This document shows, piece by piece, positions 1 to 11,584 of a DNA stretch of 64,000 nucleotides. The position numbers were made by a program, and so were the translations under genes. The stretch is from the NCBI RefSeq assembly GCF_963675165.1, contig NC_087385.1, positions 2,852,501-2,916,500 of the forward strand, in the 5' to 3' direction. The notes under the pieces were generated by a model. That model had not been told where the DNA came from. It was given only the letters and a program-made list of their open reading frames with translations, and ran no database searches. This DNA comes from Halichondria panicea. Lineage: Eukaryota > Porifera > Demospongiae > Suberitida > Halichondriidae. The stretch's first letter is position 1; every line of letters starts with the position of its first letter.

Positions 1-187
1 AATTGTACACTATAAACTATAAGCCCAATATCAAGATTATATTTTCTTCATTTTCAAATGATACTCACCATCAGAGGGCATATAATAATATTATGTTTAA
101 GTGTCGGAGGGGTCTTTGAGAAGCATGCATTAGACAATAAGGTTCCCGGGTTTTAGAGGCGAAACATGGATGGTGTCAGAGCTACTA

Positions 188-398
188 CCGTATATAACAT
201 GTAGAGGGTATAATTATTTCGAGGGTATAAAATGTTCGTGGTTTTCGCGTGTACCGCGAACATTTATAACCGCGAATTTAATATCACATGCATGCATGCT
301 GCAAAAAGGCTGCTATTCCACGAAAATTAAATCCGCGAAAACCTTTCTAAAGGCATTTCCACAATTATTTATACCCTTGAAATATACCCGCTATACGG
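188..398. repeat. TA-flanked MITE, CCGTATA family
   Basis: The right end reads CCCGCTATACGG and the left end CCGTATA, each bordered by TA. The interior is made of TTCGTGG/CGCGAA-type inverted segments. The same termini recur at 33558-33754, 40747-40937 and 61384-61585. A TA target duplication is proven for the 40747 copy, so this is probably a Tc1/mariner-type non-autonomous element, although no transposase is seen. Confidence 0.6.
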
Positions 399-465
399 TA
401 TATAGACTTCATTGTAGAAGAATCACGTGAATCGGTCCGTTGCCAATCCCTTTCTCTTCAATCTA

Positions 466-1140
466 TGGTATTACTAGAATATTTTGCAAGCATCAAACAT
501 AATTATGTGAACTTTGCGAGGGTTGATCAATTCGCAACAGTAAAATCGCAAAAGTACTGGTTAATACACACGATCCTTGAATGAGCAGCTGAAACGCAGT
601 TGTCAATCCATGGCTCGTATAGACACTTTTAATAGATAGCTTAGGTGCAGTCTACTATAGCTTAACTATATTCAGGGCCACACGAAGATTACAAAAAAGG
701 ATACTGAAAGCTCACAAGCTAGCTGTTTTCCTTGCAATTGGCCATTTAAGTACATATACTTTTTTTGCGAGTGTTTCCAGGCCTGGAACGAAAAACGTTT
801 CATATAGCCTCAAGTATGGTAAGAAGTATCCTATAAGAGCAAGAACACAGAGCTAGAACTATTTTTAAAATGGTTACTGGATTGCAACACACCAGTAAGA
901 GCGTGGAGCGTTCCTTATATGGAAGATGTGTACACACTGTGGTCTGTTTTACTACGTAAGTGTATGAGCATACATGTATAAGGATAAGGAACCAGGCACT
1001 CCTGAAGGAACCCACAATGCTCAACACCTTTCATCAGGTGTGGCAAGGATTCTGCAAACTCTTGTGTTGTTTCTAGTAACTTGATGATCGCTCAGAGCTT
1101 TCATTGGAAGATGTTTTGAAGATTGATACTAGTCATGCTA
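466..1140. repeat. Dispersed repeat shared with 31330-31715
   Basis: The stretch from about 580 (around GCTGAAACGCAG) to 1140 (around TTTTGAAGA) aligns by eye, with substitutions and gaps, to 31330-31715 in the same order. Positions 466-570 belong to another family (TACTAGAATATTTTGC, ATTCGCAACA) also found at 3563-3758, 52566-52680 and 60108-60243. No coding sequence was recognised in 1-1844. Confidence 0.5.
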
Positions 1141-1844
1141 AGATTTTACAACGTCCAGTAGACTACATGAAGTGGTATCGAACAGAGTATAGGTCTGAAT
1201 TACGGCTCCTGAAGCATTTGTGCTTATTATAATATGGGAATACAACATTAAATATTATTAGCCGTACTTCTATAGGTTTGGCGTATATAAGCAATATTTG
1301 ATAGTAAGATGATACAGAATCCACGTAGTAAGATGCTCCATCTCCTCATGTACGTGCTTCTGATAATATCAATCACCTGGTCAATATACCTGGATGATAT
1401 CAAGAGTTCATTAGGAAGAGTACGGGACTCCAATAGACGTGTACAGGAGGCATTCTATCTGACTTACGTCACTACATGTTTTTGTATTATAACCGCAACC
1501 ATTTCAGGTATAAGGCGCTCACAGATAATAACCTAGGAAAGGCCAGAGTAACATGATAAATTGCAAATTGAGATTTCACAGTTTAATACAACAGCATGTG
1601 GTTATGACGTAGGTTATACGATTTTAATTGGAGTTGCGTACTCTTCCTAATAAACTCTTGATGATATTGATTACTCAGGATGCAACCTCTCACCACCCCA
1701 TTGCTTTTATAAGAAACTGGAGTGCATTGATACGTGGTGAATCCCAATGCAGTTGCGTAGAATGATTGGTCCATTAGGTTACACAATCAGCAATAAGTAG
1801 GTTATTACATCATGCCCTGTGCATTTATTTTACAGGACACAGCG

Positions 1845-2886
1845 ATGGCCTACCCAGGTGAAAGCTATAAAATGGCAAATTACGGGTGGAAAAACTATAC
1901 ACCAGAGCAAGCAAAAGAACAGTGGAGAGAAAGTGTGCATCGAGAAAACAAGGTGTCTATATAATTATACATGTACAAACAGCTCTTATAATGTTTACAT
2001 GGTGCCGTCATGCCTGTTTAGCAAACTAAAGTCATTTAATCCTCTTACCACGCACACAAACCGTGTTATGCTGACAAGTTATGCGACTGAACGATTATTT
2101 TCCTTTCTCCATGCACTAGCTCATAGCTTGCAACCTATAGTTATCAGGGTGTCATACAGGATTTTGAAGTAGAGGGGGAAATAAGGCATGCTTTGCCAGA
2201 ACATTTTGCTAAAAAAAAGGTCACCTTACCAGTCCTGAATGCAGGAAATTGGAGCCAGAGATATCTCCCCACCCTTGTATGACACCCTGGTCATGTACCG
2301 GTTAGTGTACTAACCGTAATTATTACTTGCATTTAACATAGAAATCTACAGCCAAGAACAGTCTAGAGTTGTAATTCCCTCTGATAATTATGTCAATATT
2401 CATTGCTATGCTAGCATAGCATAATTATCTGATTCTGGTGTGACATATAATTATATGAGGCAGGACATGTGCATGGAACGTTTTGGAACCAGCTGAGTCA
2501 ATACTAAATAAATGGTTATTTTGTCATAGATTGCTAAGTACCACTCAGCTGAGTCAGCTACCAGAAAATCTATGGAAGATTCAAGTAGTGACACAACTAG
2601 ATCTACGATCAACTACTTCGATAACCAGAAGACGTATACACTTATGTCAACGTACGATCGCACATTTCACATCAAAGAAGGTTACTGCATGAAGTTAAAG
2701 AGAGATGATATGGAGCACACGCAAAGATTGAACGTTCACGCTGAAGAAGTGAATAAAGATGTCCCAATCGTGACATCATCGGAGTACGGTCACAGACCTC
2801 CATTGGAACATCCACACAGGAAGCATGTACGAATTGGACTGGTACAGAGAGAGTTTTATAGATCCTGTGGAACTAATATTTTATGA
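1845..2886 (+). CDS. CFAP90: CFAP90-like (C5orf49) axonemal microtubule inner protein
   Basis: Two exons are proposed: 1845-1952 (36 codons, donor GTGTCT) and about 2554-2886, in phase, giving about 146 aa. The vertebrate protein is about 147 aa as I recall it. The second exon carries the recognisable part: a YDRTFH segment, a KRDDMEHTQRLNVHAEE block, the TSSEYGHR motif and HVRIGLVQREFYR near the end. These correspond in order to the LYDCVF, HRDDRKHAK, TSSVYGKR and VQADFYR blocks of C5orf49/CFAP90. That family lines the inside of ciliary doublet microtubules. The downstream exon match is strong. The first exon and the exact acceptor are inference, because the acceptor before 2554 is weak and an ATG inside exon 2 (2572) could be used instead. 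Confidence 0.82.
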
Positions 2887-3562
2887 ACCTAACTATAATA
2901 TTGTACTTTACTTTAGAAACAGTTTAGTTAGTTTTGTGCTGTTACCGTTGTGTACCATTGTAGCGGTATACACTTTTGCAGAAAAACCATTAGAAAGGAT
3001 TTCGCAGATTAAATGTTTGTAGAGTATCTGGCTTTTGGTGCATGCATGTGATATTAGTTTATACCCTCGAAATAATACATGGAAGGTCTCATTTCCAAGC
3101 CTGTTCACTTAGAGACCTGCTTCATGGATGCAAGCGGGTCTATTTTTGTGCAATCTAAATCCCACAACTCTATAGTCTATACCCTATATAATACTTATTT
3201 GTTATCACAACTTACCAGTGCCTAACAATTTCCCTTTGAGTTTTAAAACTCCCACTCTCCCTTAAATTTCATTGTTAAATATATTTACCGGCCTGCCGTG
3301 AAACATAATAATAAATGGCCTAATATGCATTTGAAGTTATTATTGCCTCAATTTTTTAGCGCACTTCCTCTGGAGGTAGTTTGAGTGCCATGCCCACTTT
3401 TCCTACCTACATACTACATTTGGGGTAACGTAACCTTATAATTTATGGTAAGCTTATAACCTTCCAATAAAGGACACTTCCCCAATAAAGGACACTTCAG
3501 AATAACGGCACCAACTTGTCCGTTATTTGGAGGTTCCACTGTAGATAAAATAAAAACACATA

Positions 3563-3758
3563 CTGTATTACTAGAGTGTTTTGCGAGCATCAAATATTTG
3601 TGAACTTTGCGATGGTTGATCAATTCGCAACAATAAAATCCGCAAAATCTAAATCATTACTAGTAAATACACGATCCTTGCCAGAACGCAATAGCTAGAT
3701 CGCAAAGGGTGCTCATTTGCAAAGTTTTTTACCCGCAAAATATTCTAGTAATACGGTA
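3563..3758. repeat. MITE, TACTAGAATATTTTGC family
   Basis: The left end (ATTACTAGAGTGTTTTGCG) and right end (complement ATTACTAGAATATTTTGCG) are inverted copies of each other. The interior contains ATTCGCAACAATAAAATC and CGATCCTTGCCAGAACGC, both found again at 52566-52680 and partly at 60108-60243. Confidence 0.6.
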
Positions 3759-4945
3759 GTATATACAGTGTAAGATTTGATTTGAAACAGAATTAAGGAC
3801 TAGAAAGTACGTGGGAGATTGTTCCAATTTGGTATTACATCTAAGGGGACACATCCAAAGTACTTCTGCATTTTCTAATGATGCTTGCATAACCATTATG
3901 AGAGTATACATGTAATAGGCAGTTTTGGAGTTACAGGTCAGTACGAATCATACAAACATTTGTAGGCCTGACGAAAGTATACTGGTAGTTTGTTACTCCT
4001 TGGCATTCTACAGTGTAATATATAGCATGTGGCCATTATTTATATAGTTACATGTGCAACGACATGGGGCCTATGTTGTGCTTTGGAGGGAATAATAGGC
4101 GATTTGAAAAGGATAATGGTGTTAACTTGAGCATAACAGAATAGCATAATCTACCAACTCCTATCCCTCATTCCAAAATGCATGTACTCTATATATTATG
4201 TATGTGGGGGATTGAACATCATCCCACGGCCAGCGATGTGAACAATTTTGCCAGGATTACTCTCACCAAATGTCTTGTTTCCACGCTTTTTGGTGTTTAC
4301 CCTGGTCCCTGGCGACTTTTTACTTAATATAGCAATTTTTTAGTCAGTATAATAATTATTATGTTTTATGTTCATGCGCAGGGAGATTGTCCACACATGG
4401 CTGGCCGGGATGTATTGTCAAGTTGAGTGATGTAAATCAATATACTGTATAGGTGCAACATTTCTCTTTTTGAGGGCACTGAGAGCAGTTAACGCGAAAA
4501 TTAAAACTGGAATTAACTCTTACGCACTGGTATTTCACACAAAGCTATTGGTGGGTGTGGTTTCCTGGCGTTGAAATGCGAATATTAAAACCCACGAAAA
4601 TTTAGATCTCCGCACATAGTCTGGCTTCTCTATTCTCTCAAGAGAGAGAATTAAACTCTCAAAAAATGCATGCCGTTTACTGTACACAAACCAACCAGTT
4701 TTACTCGTAGCATGCCCTCTCTTTTTATACACCCTTGGTAATACCCTTTCGTCATTGGAAATTGTACACTAACAATAGACACACAATCCTTGTTGGATAA
4801 CGCCTGGCCAGATCAAGGGTGTGACCTATGGCACTGGTGTTGTGTGGACAATCACACGGTGAAATGATGAATTTAATTTGTAGAGAAGCACTCCCCCTCC
4901 AATCCCCGTCGTACTCCTCTTAGCCGATGAGTATGAATTGCTCCG

Positions 4946-5021
4946 ATACCACTCGTACGTGTCCTTCCTAAGCCAAGAAAGACACAAGGCTTAGGAAGGA
5001 CACGAGTGGTATCCGAGCAAT
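4946..5021. repeat. Hairpin, about 32-bp arms
   Basis: TGTCCTTCCTAAGCC is followed after about 12 bp by its complement GGCTTAGGAAGGACA. The complementarity extends outward through the ACTCGT and GAATTGCTC segments with a few mismatches. It is a palindromic insertion or relic, not a gene. Confidence 0.6.
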
Positions 5022-5273
5022 TCCGACATGGTGCCAGCCAGTATACATGATGTACGAGATTCTATTGTTTCTTGATGCACTGGAAACACACATTCATTGA
5101 CACGCCATCTGAAGGTCTACCAGGCACATCCAATGCGGTATAGCCTCTCTGGACGCTCTTGTTTGAGATCATTGCTTCTAAACATTTGACTGTTTTTTTT
5201 TATGGCCGCAATATACTGCATAACTCGGATATGACTAGCCTTATCCCAGGCCGATGGCGATTTTAGTGACAAC

Positions 5274-5467
5274 TAGCCTCGATCCCAGACCGAGTTTTCG
5301 ATTTTTATAACGGTTAGGCGAACAACTAGGCCTGGTACTAGTTGTATGCGCATGCGTCAGATTCTGACAAATGAATATTCTCGTTCACTTTCGTGACATT
5401 AATTTTATATTCTAGTTGTTCACCTAACCGTTATAAAAAGCGAAAACTCGGCTTGGGATCGAGGCTA
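5274..5467. mobile_element. MITE, TAGCCTCGAT family, 9-bp TSD
   Basis: A 194-bp palindromic element with ends TAGCCTCGATCCCAGACCGA and its near complement. It is flanked by perfect direct repeats AGTGACAAC (5265-5273 and 5468-5476). It sits inside an older element of the same type (ends near 5235 and 5500). Nine-base duplications are typical of Mutator-like transposases, so a MULE is the likely mobiliser (inference). Confidence 0.85.
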
Positions 5468-5739
5468 AGTGACAACATGGTCTGGGGACGAGGCTAGGTA
5501 AAAGTAAAATTACAATGTACAGTTTCCAGTCCCACCCAGATACATGTATAATCAATACCAGGAGGGAGGAACCACTTAATTAACCTTAACTGATTAAGGC
5601 CACTATAAATTGGACTTTTGCCTATTTTTCTTCCTTCCTCGAATGTGACACGCTATACTTGTTGCCTCCAAACTTAATAACCGCGGGTGCTGATGCCTCG
5701 GTGGAGGTGCCAAAGCTACATAATGCTACTAATAGCTAG

Positions 5740-6190
5740 CTTTTATACACACATTGATCACAGGGAAACTCAAAGAGTGGGTAATGATCGACCATGATTG
5801 TTATTAAAAACGATCGATGCAAAAAGTTCAAGTCTAAAATTAATGGCTGCAAGTACGTCAGCAGAGCCTTGCAGCTCTCTTCTCACTCATGTAGTTACCA
5901 ATAGCTAGCGTTCTAGTGCAGAGCTAACTACTAAGTAGAGTAGCAACACTCGGTGAACAAGTTTTGCTACGGACTCTTCTGAAAAGGCTGCAATGGCATT
6001 CCAAGTAAGCAAAACTAGGCATAACTCGAGAATGAAGCTTTATTTTGCAAATCCACGAATATGAATCCAAGAAAACATGACTAGAAGCCTGTAGAAACTC
6101 TTACTTACACTTTATTGATCCTTGAACAGCTGTAACAGTCTACACACAGACACACTACCGTATACCTCGCTTGTGCATGCGCATTGAGGC
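5740..6190. repeat. Dispersed repeat, inverted copy at 59390-59800
   Basis: Read on the minus strand, this region matches 59390-59800 nearly base for base over 400 bp. Shared landmarks include GTATACGGTAGTGTG, CTTCGTTCTCGAGTTATGCC, GAAGAGTCCGTAGCAAAA and ACGATCGATGCAAAAAGTTC. Related but more diverged copies lie at 58950-59350 and 62590-62900. Only short open frames occur. Confidence 0.7.
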
Positions 6191-6206
6191 ATAACAAGTC
6201 ATTCAA

Positions 6207-6271
6207 TAGCCTCGATTCGAGGAGGCGACCTAGCGTTCAATTAGAGACGGATCGGCCTGGGATCGAGGCTA
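6207..6271. mobile_element. Minimal MITE, TAGCCTCGAT family
   Basis: A 65-bp element bounded by TAGCCTCGATTC and GGGATCGAGGCTA. The flanking nonamers are GTCATTCAA and TTCATTCAA (8 of 9 identical), consistent with a 9-bp target duplication with one substitution. Confidence 0.75.
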
Positions 6272-6370
6272 TTCATTCAATTGAAAGATGACTACGGTTG
6301 CTCCGTATGGCACGCCAAGTGTAACAAAAATAAATAGCGCTATAGGACGTCATAAAGTAAGGGAAAACGT

Positions 6371-7122
6371 TAGCCTCGTTCCCAGGCCTTACTTTTTCTT
6401 GCTGTTGTCACTGTTCATCCATAAACAAGACATAGTGAGGCAGCAAGGAAAGAAATGGGCGTACAGTTAAGAAAAAGTAAGGCCTGGTTTGGGAAATCGC
6501 GTGATCCACAAGGATTTTTATGAACGTGGGCGATATGTAGCCCACAATCGTGACGTAAGGTATTCTCCCACGCATTCAGAGTAAGACTGTACTGTACTGC
6601 ACTGCACTGAGACAACCACCAAGCTGTGCTGCAAGTCAGATCAGAGAACCAGCGTGGCCAGCTCTGGTGGCAGTAGCTACCTGCTATATGATAATGATGA
6701 CTAAGCTATTCTACTATAGCATGTAGAAAGACACAATAGTGATAGAATCTAAACACACAATCTAGACTAGTAGATCATCTAGCTAAGCCTAAGGTATAGC
6801 TAGCTATAGTGCTTGCAAACTTCCAGTTCCAAGTCCATGTCCAGCTTGCTGCAGGCAAAGTTTTATTAGTCGTAGACCTCTGCGTGGGCAGTCCAACATC
6901 TCTAGCTCAGTATGCCCACGCTCATTTTCACCCTTCTACCACCCTTCTACCCTCACGCGACTTCCCGATACAGGCTCTCCTTTTTCCTAACTTTACGTCT
7001 ATTTCTTTCTTTATTCCTCCAATTAATACCGTATTTTATCTCATTGAACGAATAATACAGTATTTTATCTTATTGAACGATTGTGATAAAGAACAGAAAA
7101 AGGAGAGCCTGTGTAGAGGCTA
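6371..7122. mobile_element. 752-bp MITE inserted in copy A
   Basis: The ends are TAGCCTCGTTCCCAGGCC and AGGCTCTCC...GAGGCTA. It is flanked by GGAAAACGT at 6362-6370 and 7123-7131, a perfect 9-bp duplication. Copy B has one GGAAAACGT at this point and no insert. It contains an inner hairpin (6385-6487, GGCCTTACTTTTTCTT and complement) and a tandem TATTTTATCTTATTGAACG repeat near 7030-7080. It belongs with the TAGCCTCGAT family. Confidence 0.88.
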
Positions 7123-7138
7123 GGAAAACGTCATGCAT

Positions 7139-7198
7139 GCAAGACGTGCTGTAATCGTTACAAGACGTGCTGTAACGTTACAAGACGTGCTGTAATCG
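7139..7198 (+). promoter_or_regulatory. Three direct repeats upstream of integrase ORF
   Basis: CAAGACGTGCTGTAA occurs three times at about 20-bp spacing, 25-80 bp before the integrase start. It is conserved in copy B (29890-29957, minus). Such an array could be a transposase-binding or promoter site. Only the repeats are seen; the role is inference. Confidence 0.5.
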
Positions 7199-7907
7199 AG
7201 TGCGAGGCTCAAGGTCAAAAGGTGACTGGGTGTTCATTAATTAAAATGGTTGATCAAAGAGCAGGAGCTGGAGATCGAGTGTGGGGATGGGAAACATTTC
7301 TCCAAGAAATGGAGACTTTCCTTACTACGGTAGATAGAGAAATCGATTATACTCAGTCTACTAGTTATGCCCAGTTCGTTATTGAGAGGTTTGAGGTTTG
7401 TATACATGCTCTATCTTCCCTTCGTGTACAAATTGAAGATGATGGCGATGATGAGACGATTGAAGTTTGCACGGCATTGAAGGAAATAATGGACAGTTGT
7501 GTGTTGCTCAAGACAATGTGGTACACTCGACTTGATGAGTTGGATGCACACACAGACGGAGGCTACCAAGTTCCCCAGGTTGCTAGGAGAGTAGGACGTG
7601 GCCGTCCCCAGCTATTTATTTGTCAAGACCAGTTGGAATACCTATGTAGTTTAAATTTCACTTGGACTGAGATTAGTAAACTATTGGGTGTCTCTCGAAT
7701 GACTATCTATAGAAGAAGAGGGGAGTTCGGCATTCTAGATGTTCATAGTGCTGCAAGAAGTATAAGTGACAGTGATCTACGTACAAAGCTCCAACAGGTG
7801 CGTCGAGAAATGCCAAATATGGGAGAGACACTGGTGATTGGGCGACTACGGTCATTGGGATATGCTGTCACTAGACAAAGGGTGCGTAATGCTATCCACG
7901 CAACCGA

Positions 7908-8017
7908 ACAAGTGGCTAAATGCAGTACGTTAGCCTGTGTAGAAAGGGTTAAAATGACCGTGAATCTCATTATAATTGCACCGTAGCTAGCCTAGGGGGC
8001 GGCTAATAATAATTATA
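7908..8017 (+). repeat. Left terminal inverted repeat of giant MULE
   Basis: About 110 bp identical to the complement of 21450-21559. The match runs through GTTAGCCTGTGTAGAAAGGG and CCTAGGGGGCGGCTAATAAT. After this the right arm has about 15 extra bases before similarity resumes at TGTGTC and CGCAGTCCAGCGAGTC. Confidence 0.93.
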
Positions 8018-8029
8018 ATGTGTCACGCA

Positions 8030-9386
8030 GTCCAGCGAGTCTGGAGAGTCTGGAGAGTCTTAAGAGACCTGCGAGTCTGGCGAGTCCTGAGAGTCCTGAG
8101 AGTCTGGAGAGTCTAGCGAGCCCCGAGAGTCTTGAGAGTCCTGAGAGTCTGGATGGAGTCTGGAGAGCCCTGAGAGCCCTGAGAGTCTAGCGAGTCCTGA
8201 GAGACTGGAGAGTTTGGAGAGTCTGGAGAGTCTAGCGAGCCCTGAGAGTCTGGAGAGTCCTGCGAGTCCTGAGAGTCTGGAGTGTCTGGAGAGTCTAGCG
8301 AGCCCTGAAAGTCTTGAGAGTCCTGAGAGTCTGGATGGAGTCTGGAGAGCCCTGAGAGTCTTGAGAGTCCTGAGAGTCTAGCGAGTCCTGAGAGACTGGA
8401 GAGTCTTGAGAGTCCTGAGAGTCTAGCGAGTCCTGAGAGACTGGAGAGTCTGGAGAGTCTGGAGAGTCTAGCGAGCCCTGAGAGTCTTGAGAGTCTGGAG
8501 AGTCTGGAGAGTCTGGAGTCTAGCGAGCCCTGAGAGTCTGGAGAGTCTAGCGAGTCCTGAGAGACTGGAAGAGTCTTGAGAGTCCTGAGAGTCTAGCGAG
8601 TCCTGAGAGACTGGAGAGTCTGGAGAGTCCTGAAAGTCTGGAGAGTCTAGCGAGCCCTGAGAGTCTTGAGAGTCTGGAGAGTCTGGAGAGTCTGGAGTCT
8701 AGCGAGCCCTGAGAGTCTGGAGAGTCTTGAGAGTCCTGAGAGTCTGGAGAGTGTAGCGAGCCCTGAGAGTCTTGAGAGTCCTGAGAGTCTAGCGAGTCCT
8801 GAGAGACTGGAGAGTCTTGAGAGTCCTGAAAGTCTAGCGAGTCACGAGAGTCTGGAGAGCCTGGAGAGTCTAGGGAGTCCGGAGAGTCTGACGAGTCCTG
8901 AGAGTCTGGCGAGTCCTAAGAGTCCTGAGAGTCTGGCGAGTCCTGAGAGTCTAGCGAGTCCTGAGAGTCTGGCGAGTCCGGAGAGTCCTGAGAGTCTGGC
9001 GAGTCCTGAGAGTCTGGAGTCTAGCGAGCCCTGAGAGTCTGGAGAGTCTTGAGAGTCCTGAGAGTCTAGCGAGTCCTGAGAGACTGGAGAGTCTGGAGAG
9101 TCCTGAGAGTCTGGAGAGTCCAGGGAGTCCTGAGAGTCCAGGGAGTCTTGAGAGTCCTGAGAGTCTGGAGAGTCTGGAGAGTCTAGCGAGTCCGGAGAGT
9201 CTGGCGAGTCCTGAGAGTCTGGCGAGTCCTAAGAGTCTGGCGAGTCCGGAGAGTCCGGAGAGTCTGGAGAATCCGGAGAGTCTGGAGAGTCTAGCGAGTC
9301 TGGAGAGTCTAGCGAGTCCGGAGAGTCCTGAGAGTCCGGAGAGTCTAGCGAGTCCTGAGAGTCCTGAGAGTCTGGTAAGTCCTAGA
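8030..9386 (+). repeat. Left subterminal 9-bp minisatellite
   Basis: About 1.36 kb of a 9-bp unit (GAGAGTCTG with variants GAGAGTCCT, GCGAGTCTA). Higher-order blocks of 60-100 bp are repeated with small changes. The unit is three codons long, which creates an artificial Glu-Ser-Leu/Pro reading frame at 8666-9034. The same array in complement lies at 20278-21420, so the array is part of the inverted terminal structure. Confidence 0.93.
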
Positions 9387-9569
9387 TAATGATGAGAGTC
9401 CAGAGAGTTTAGCGTGTTCTGAAAGTCTAGAGTCTGCTATAGTGTTCTCTATAGAGTAGAGTACTATGAATTCTAATCATGATTGTATATCACAAGCACA
9501 TAATAATTTCATAATAAATGGTTTTGATCAGAAAAGATATATTATTATTTTTTTTCAGACATGTATTTA

Positions 9570-11284
9570 CTATGTACAAAGGTTACAGAGAAAAGAGTTT
9601 TCGTTTACAGGTCTCCCACACAAAGTGTGGAGCCACAGATTGCACTTCGAACATTGAGCCCAATGAACTCGATCAGATGTACCATATTGCCTGTCATCTT
9701 CTTTGTAGCAAACAACACATACATTAATGTCCACTTTAGACAGATTTTCTTTACAGTTAGCCATAGCAGCAACTGACAGTTTAGCAATCCCTGTATGTCG
9801 CGGCCTCTTGTTCTTTATTGACTGGAATCTGATTTGAGTTTCATTAAGCGCATTAGGTGAAGAACGGCTTTTGATTGGTAAGGTGGGATGCTCTTTCCTT
9901 GTTTCATATGCCTTAAGAACATTAATACCGCTTTTGATATGCTCAGTGACACTTCGAACTGCATCATTACTGTCAGAAGATGTGAGTAGAGTGTGCAACT
10001 GGTGCAAATGATCAAATGCACTTTTCTTCAGCATATCAATTTGACCTCCAGCATTGGAGAGGATGGTACTTAAGTGTGTAGGATCATTAATGAGGGAAAT
10101 AGCTTTTTGTCTCGATTCCTCAGTGCTTATTTCAGGAGAAATGTCTGAGCCTGATAAATCATCTATAGAATTAGAAATCTCTGACCTATCCGTTTTGTCT
10201 GAAGCTGTAGTTAAAGAATGACTTTCAGTGGCTGAGTCTGCATGCACTTGTTGCATTGTTCGTGGATTTGGCCAGAAAGCATGTAGCATGGATGTGTTTA
10301 CATATTGTAGTATGTACAACCGAGTCAACACATGAACAATTGTACATGTGGATGCATACATCACATGCTGCGCACCTCAGTTTGCAAGAGAAAGGACAGG
10401 ACTGATTCTCCAAATGAACAGTGTACATTCTTCCGGAGGTTGTCTGAGAACTTATCTTCCATTCTTTGTTTGAAATCGATTGGAGATGACAGCCTTCAGA
10501 AATCATCTTAGAACTTTCTTTGTGCCTTCGATTTATTTCATTAATACGATAAGTTGTTTTCCCTTTATGAACTTTTTGTACTTGTTCAAAGGCCTTATTA
10601 CGAGCAAGCTTCAAAAGAATATGTATAAGTTGATCAAGTCGTCGATTCTTCTTTCCTTCTAGATACACAATTTTCAGTACTCGATGAAAAGATTCCAAAT
10701 ACATGTTTGTGTTCACAAACTTGCCTATTCTGTAACAGGTTGCCCACTCTTCCACCCTTGGCGTGTAATTTCTTTGAAAGTAAGAGCAAAATTGTGGGTG
10801 ACAATTTGATAAATTTCTGCAACAAACTTCGGAATTTGTCAGGTTGCAGTTCTGTCAGTAAAGTTCTCAAATGGTGATATACGTCAATTCGATTTTCATT
10901 GAGAGGAATACGCTCCTTAAGAGCTTTTCTCCAAGCACGATCTACGTGCCAGGCACACAGCAGTTTTGTGGTGTTGATACTGCTGTACGCAGCTGTCCAA
11001 GCACTCCAGTACTGCGTCGCATCATCTGACATGAACACTTGTGTGGAAAGGGGACCAGTTCTTTTCCTCAATTCTAGGAAAAAATAGGCCAGCATACAAG
11101 TGTCTTCTCGTGTAGTTATAGCCCACGCAACTGGAATTCCTTCCCCAAAATCGTCAACTACCATAACAGTTACCAGCAGGTATTCGTAATAATTAGTTGA
11201 ATGGGTGGCATCTACACATAGATATGGCGTGATATGGGCACACGAATTATGTACGCACATAAATGCAACAGTAGCACGTTGCAT
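9570..11284 (-). pseudogene. MULE transposase, DDE core + SWIM + PHD, frameshifted
   Basis: Read from 11284 downward, the segment at 11284-10820 has the MULE core: first Asp in LCVDATHST, EFGEG-type motif VDDFGEGIPVAW, second Asp in VFMSDDATQYW, and CAWHVDRAWRKAL. After a frame change near 10815 it continues (to about 10270) with EEWATCYR, the NTNMYLESFHRVLK block carrying the third acidic residue, and a SWIM finger (CSCVD...CKH). A second frame change near 10270-10330 leads to a Ser-rich tail and a C-terminal PHD-type finger (CVVC...CSKC...HTLC...CNLC, about 9570-9700). The order matches SWIM-containing MULE transposases of cnidarians and sponges as I know them. The frame changes could be indels or, less likely, unrecognised introns. 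The N-terminal part is missing here and lies at 15340-16868. Confidence 0.85.
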
Positions 11285-11413
11285 GGGATCGCCATTACTG
11301 TGGCTGTATAATCAAGGATTCGAGGCTATCCATCCCACTAGCTAGTGCGGCCTGGTAATCGAGGTACTTAAGTAGCCTCGATTACTTAGAGTGTATGGAA
11401 TCAAGGCTAAGAC

Positions 11414-11578
11414 TTAGCCTAAGTCCACGCATCAGAGGAGGTCCGACAGGCGACAGGCGCGGTGCAGCTCAAGTAATTAGCCCTTTGATTACTCTCAGCA
11501 AAAACATACGACGTGGACGGATAATTATTCAAAGGCTAATTGCCTGAGCTGCACCGCGCCTCCTCTGTCCACGCATGA
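11414..11578. repeat. Palindrome flanking the satellite
   Basis: TCCACGCATCAGAGGAGG...GCGCGGTGCAGCTCAAG...AATTAGCC at 11420-11482 pairs with GGCTAATTGCCTGAGCTGCA...CGCCTCCTCTG...TCCACGCATGATC at 11534-11579. It looks like a foldback element or inverted duplication. Degenerate TAGCCTCGAT termini lie just left of it (11320-11415). Confidence 0.65.
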
Positions 11579-11584
11579 TCACTT

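Larger units (their letters stand above)
2887..5273. other. Intergenic, repeats only
   Basis: I see no credible gene. The stretch holds the right end of a pogo/mariner-like repeat near 3466-3545 (GGAGGTTCCACTGTA), an ATTCGCAACA-family MITE (3563-3758), a right end of the CAAGGGCGTATA family near 4705-4733, and a hairpin at 4946-5021. Confidence 0.6.

Noticed and set aside
8666-9034. Glu-Ser-Leu/Pro repeat protein
   Set aside because: It follows from the 9-bp minisatellite in the left MULE arm; the complementary array in the right arm gives a different repeat. No start context or flanking coding sequence.
10480-11087. Plus-strand frames of about 60 codons inside the transposase
   Set aside because: Shadows of the MULE transposase, which carries recognisable DDE and SWIM motifs on the minus strand.
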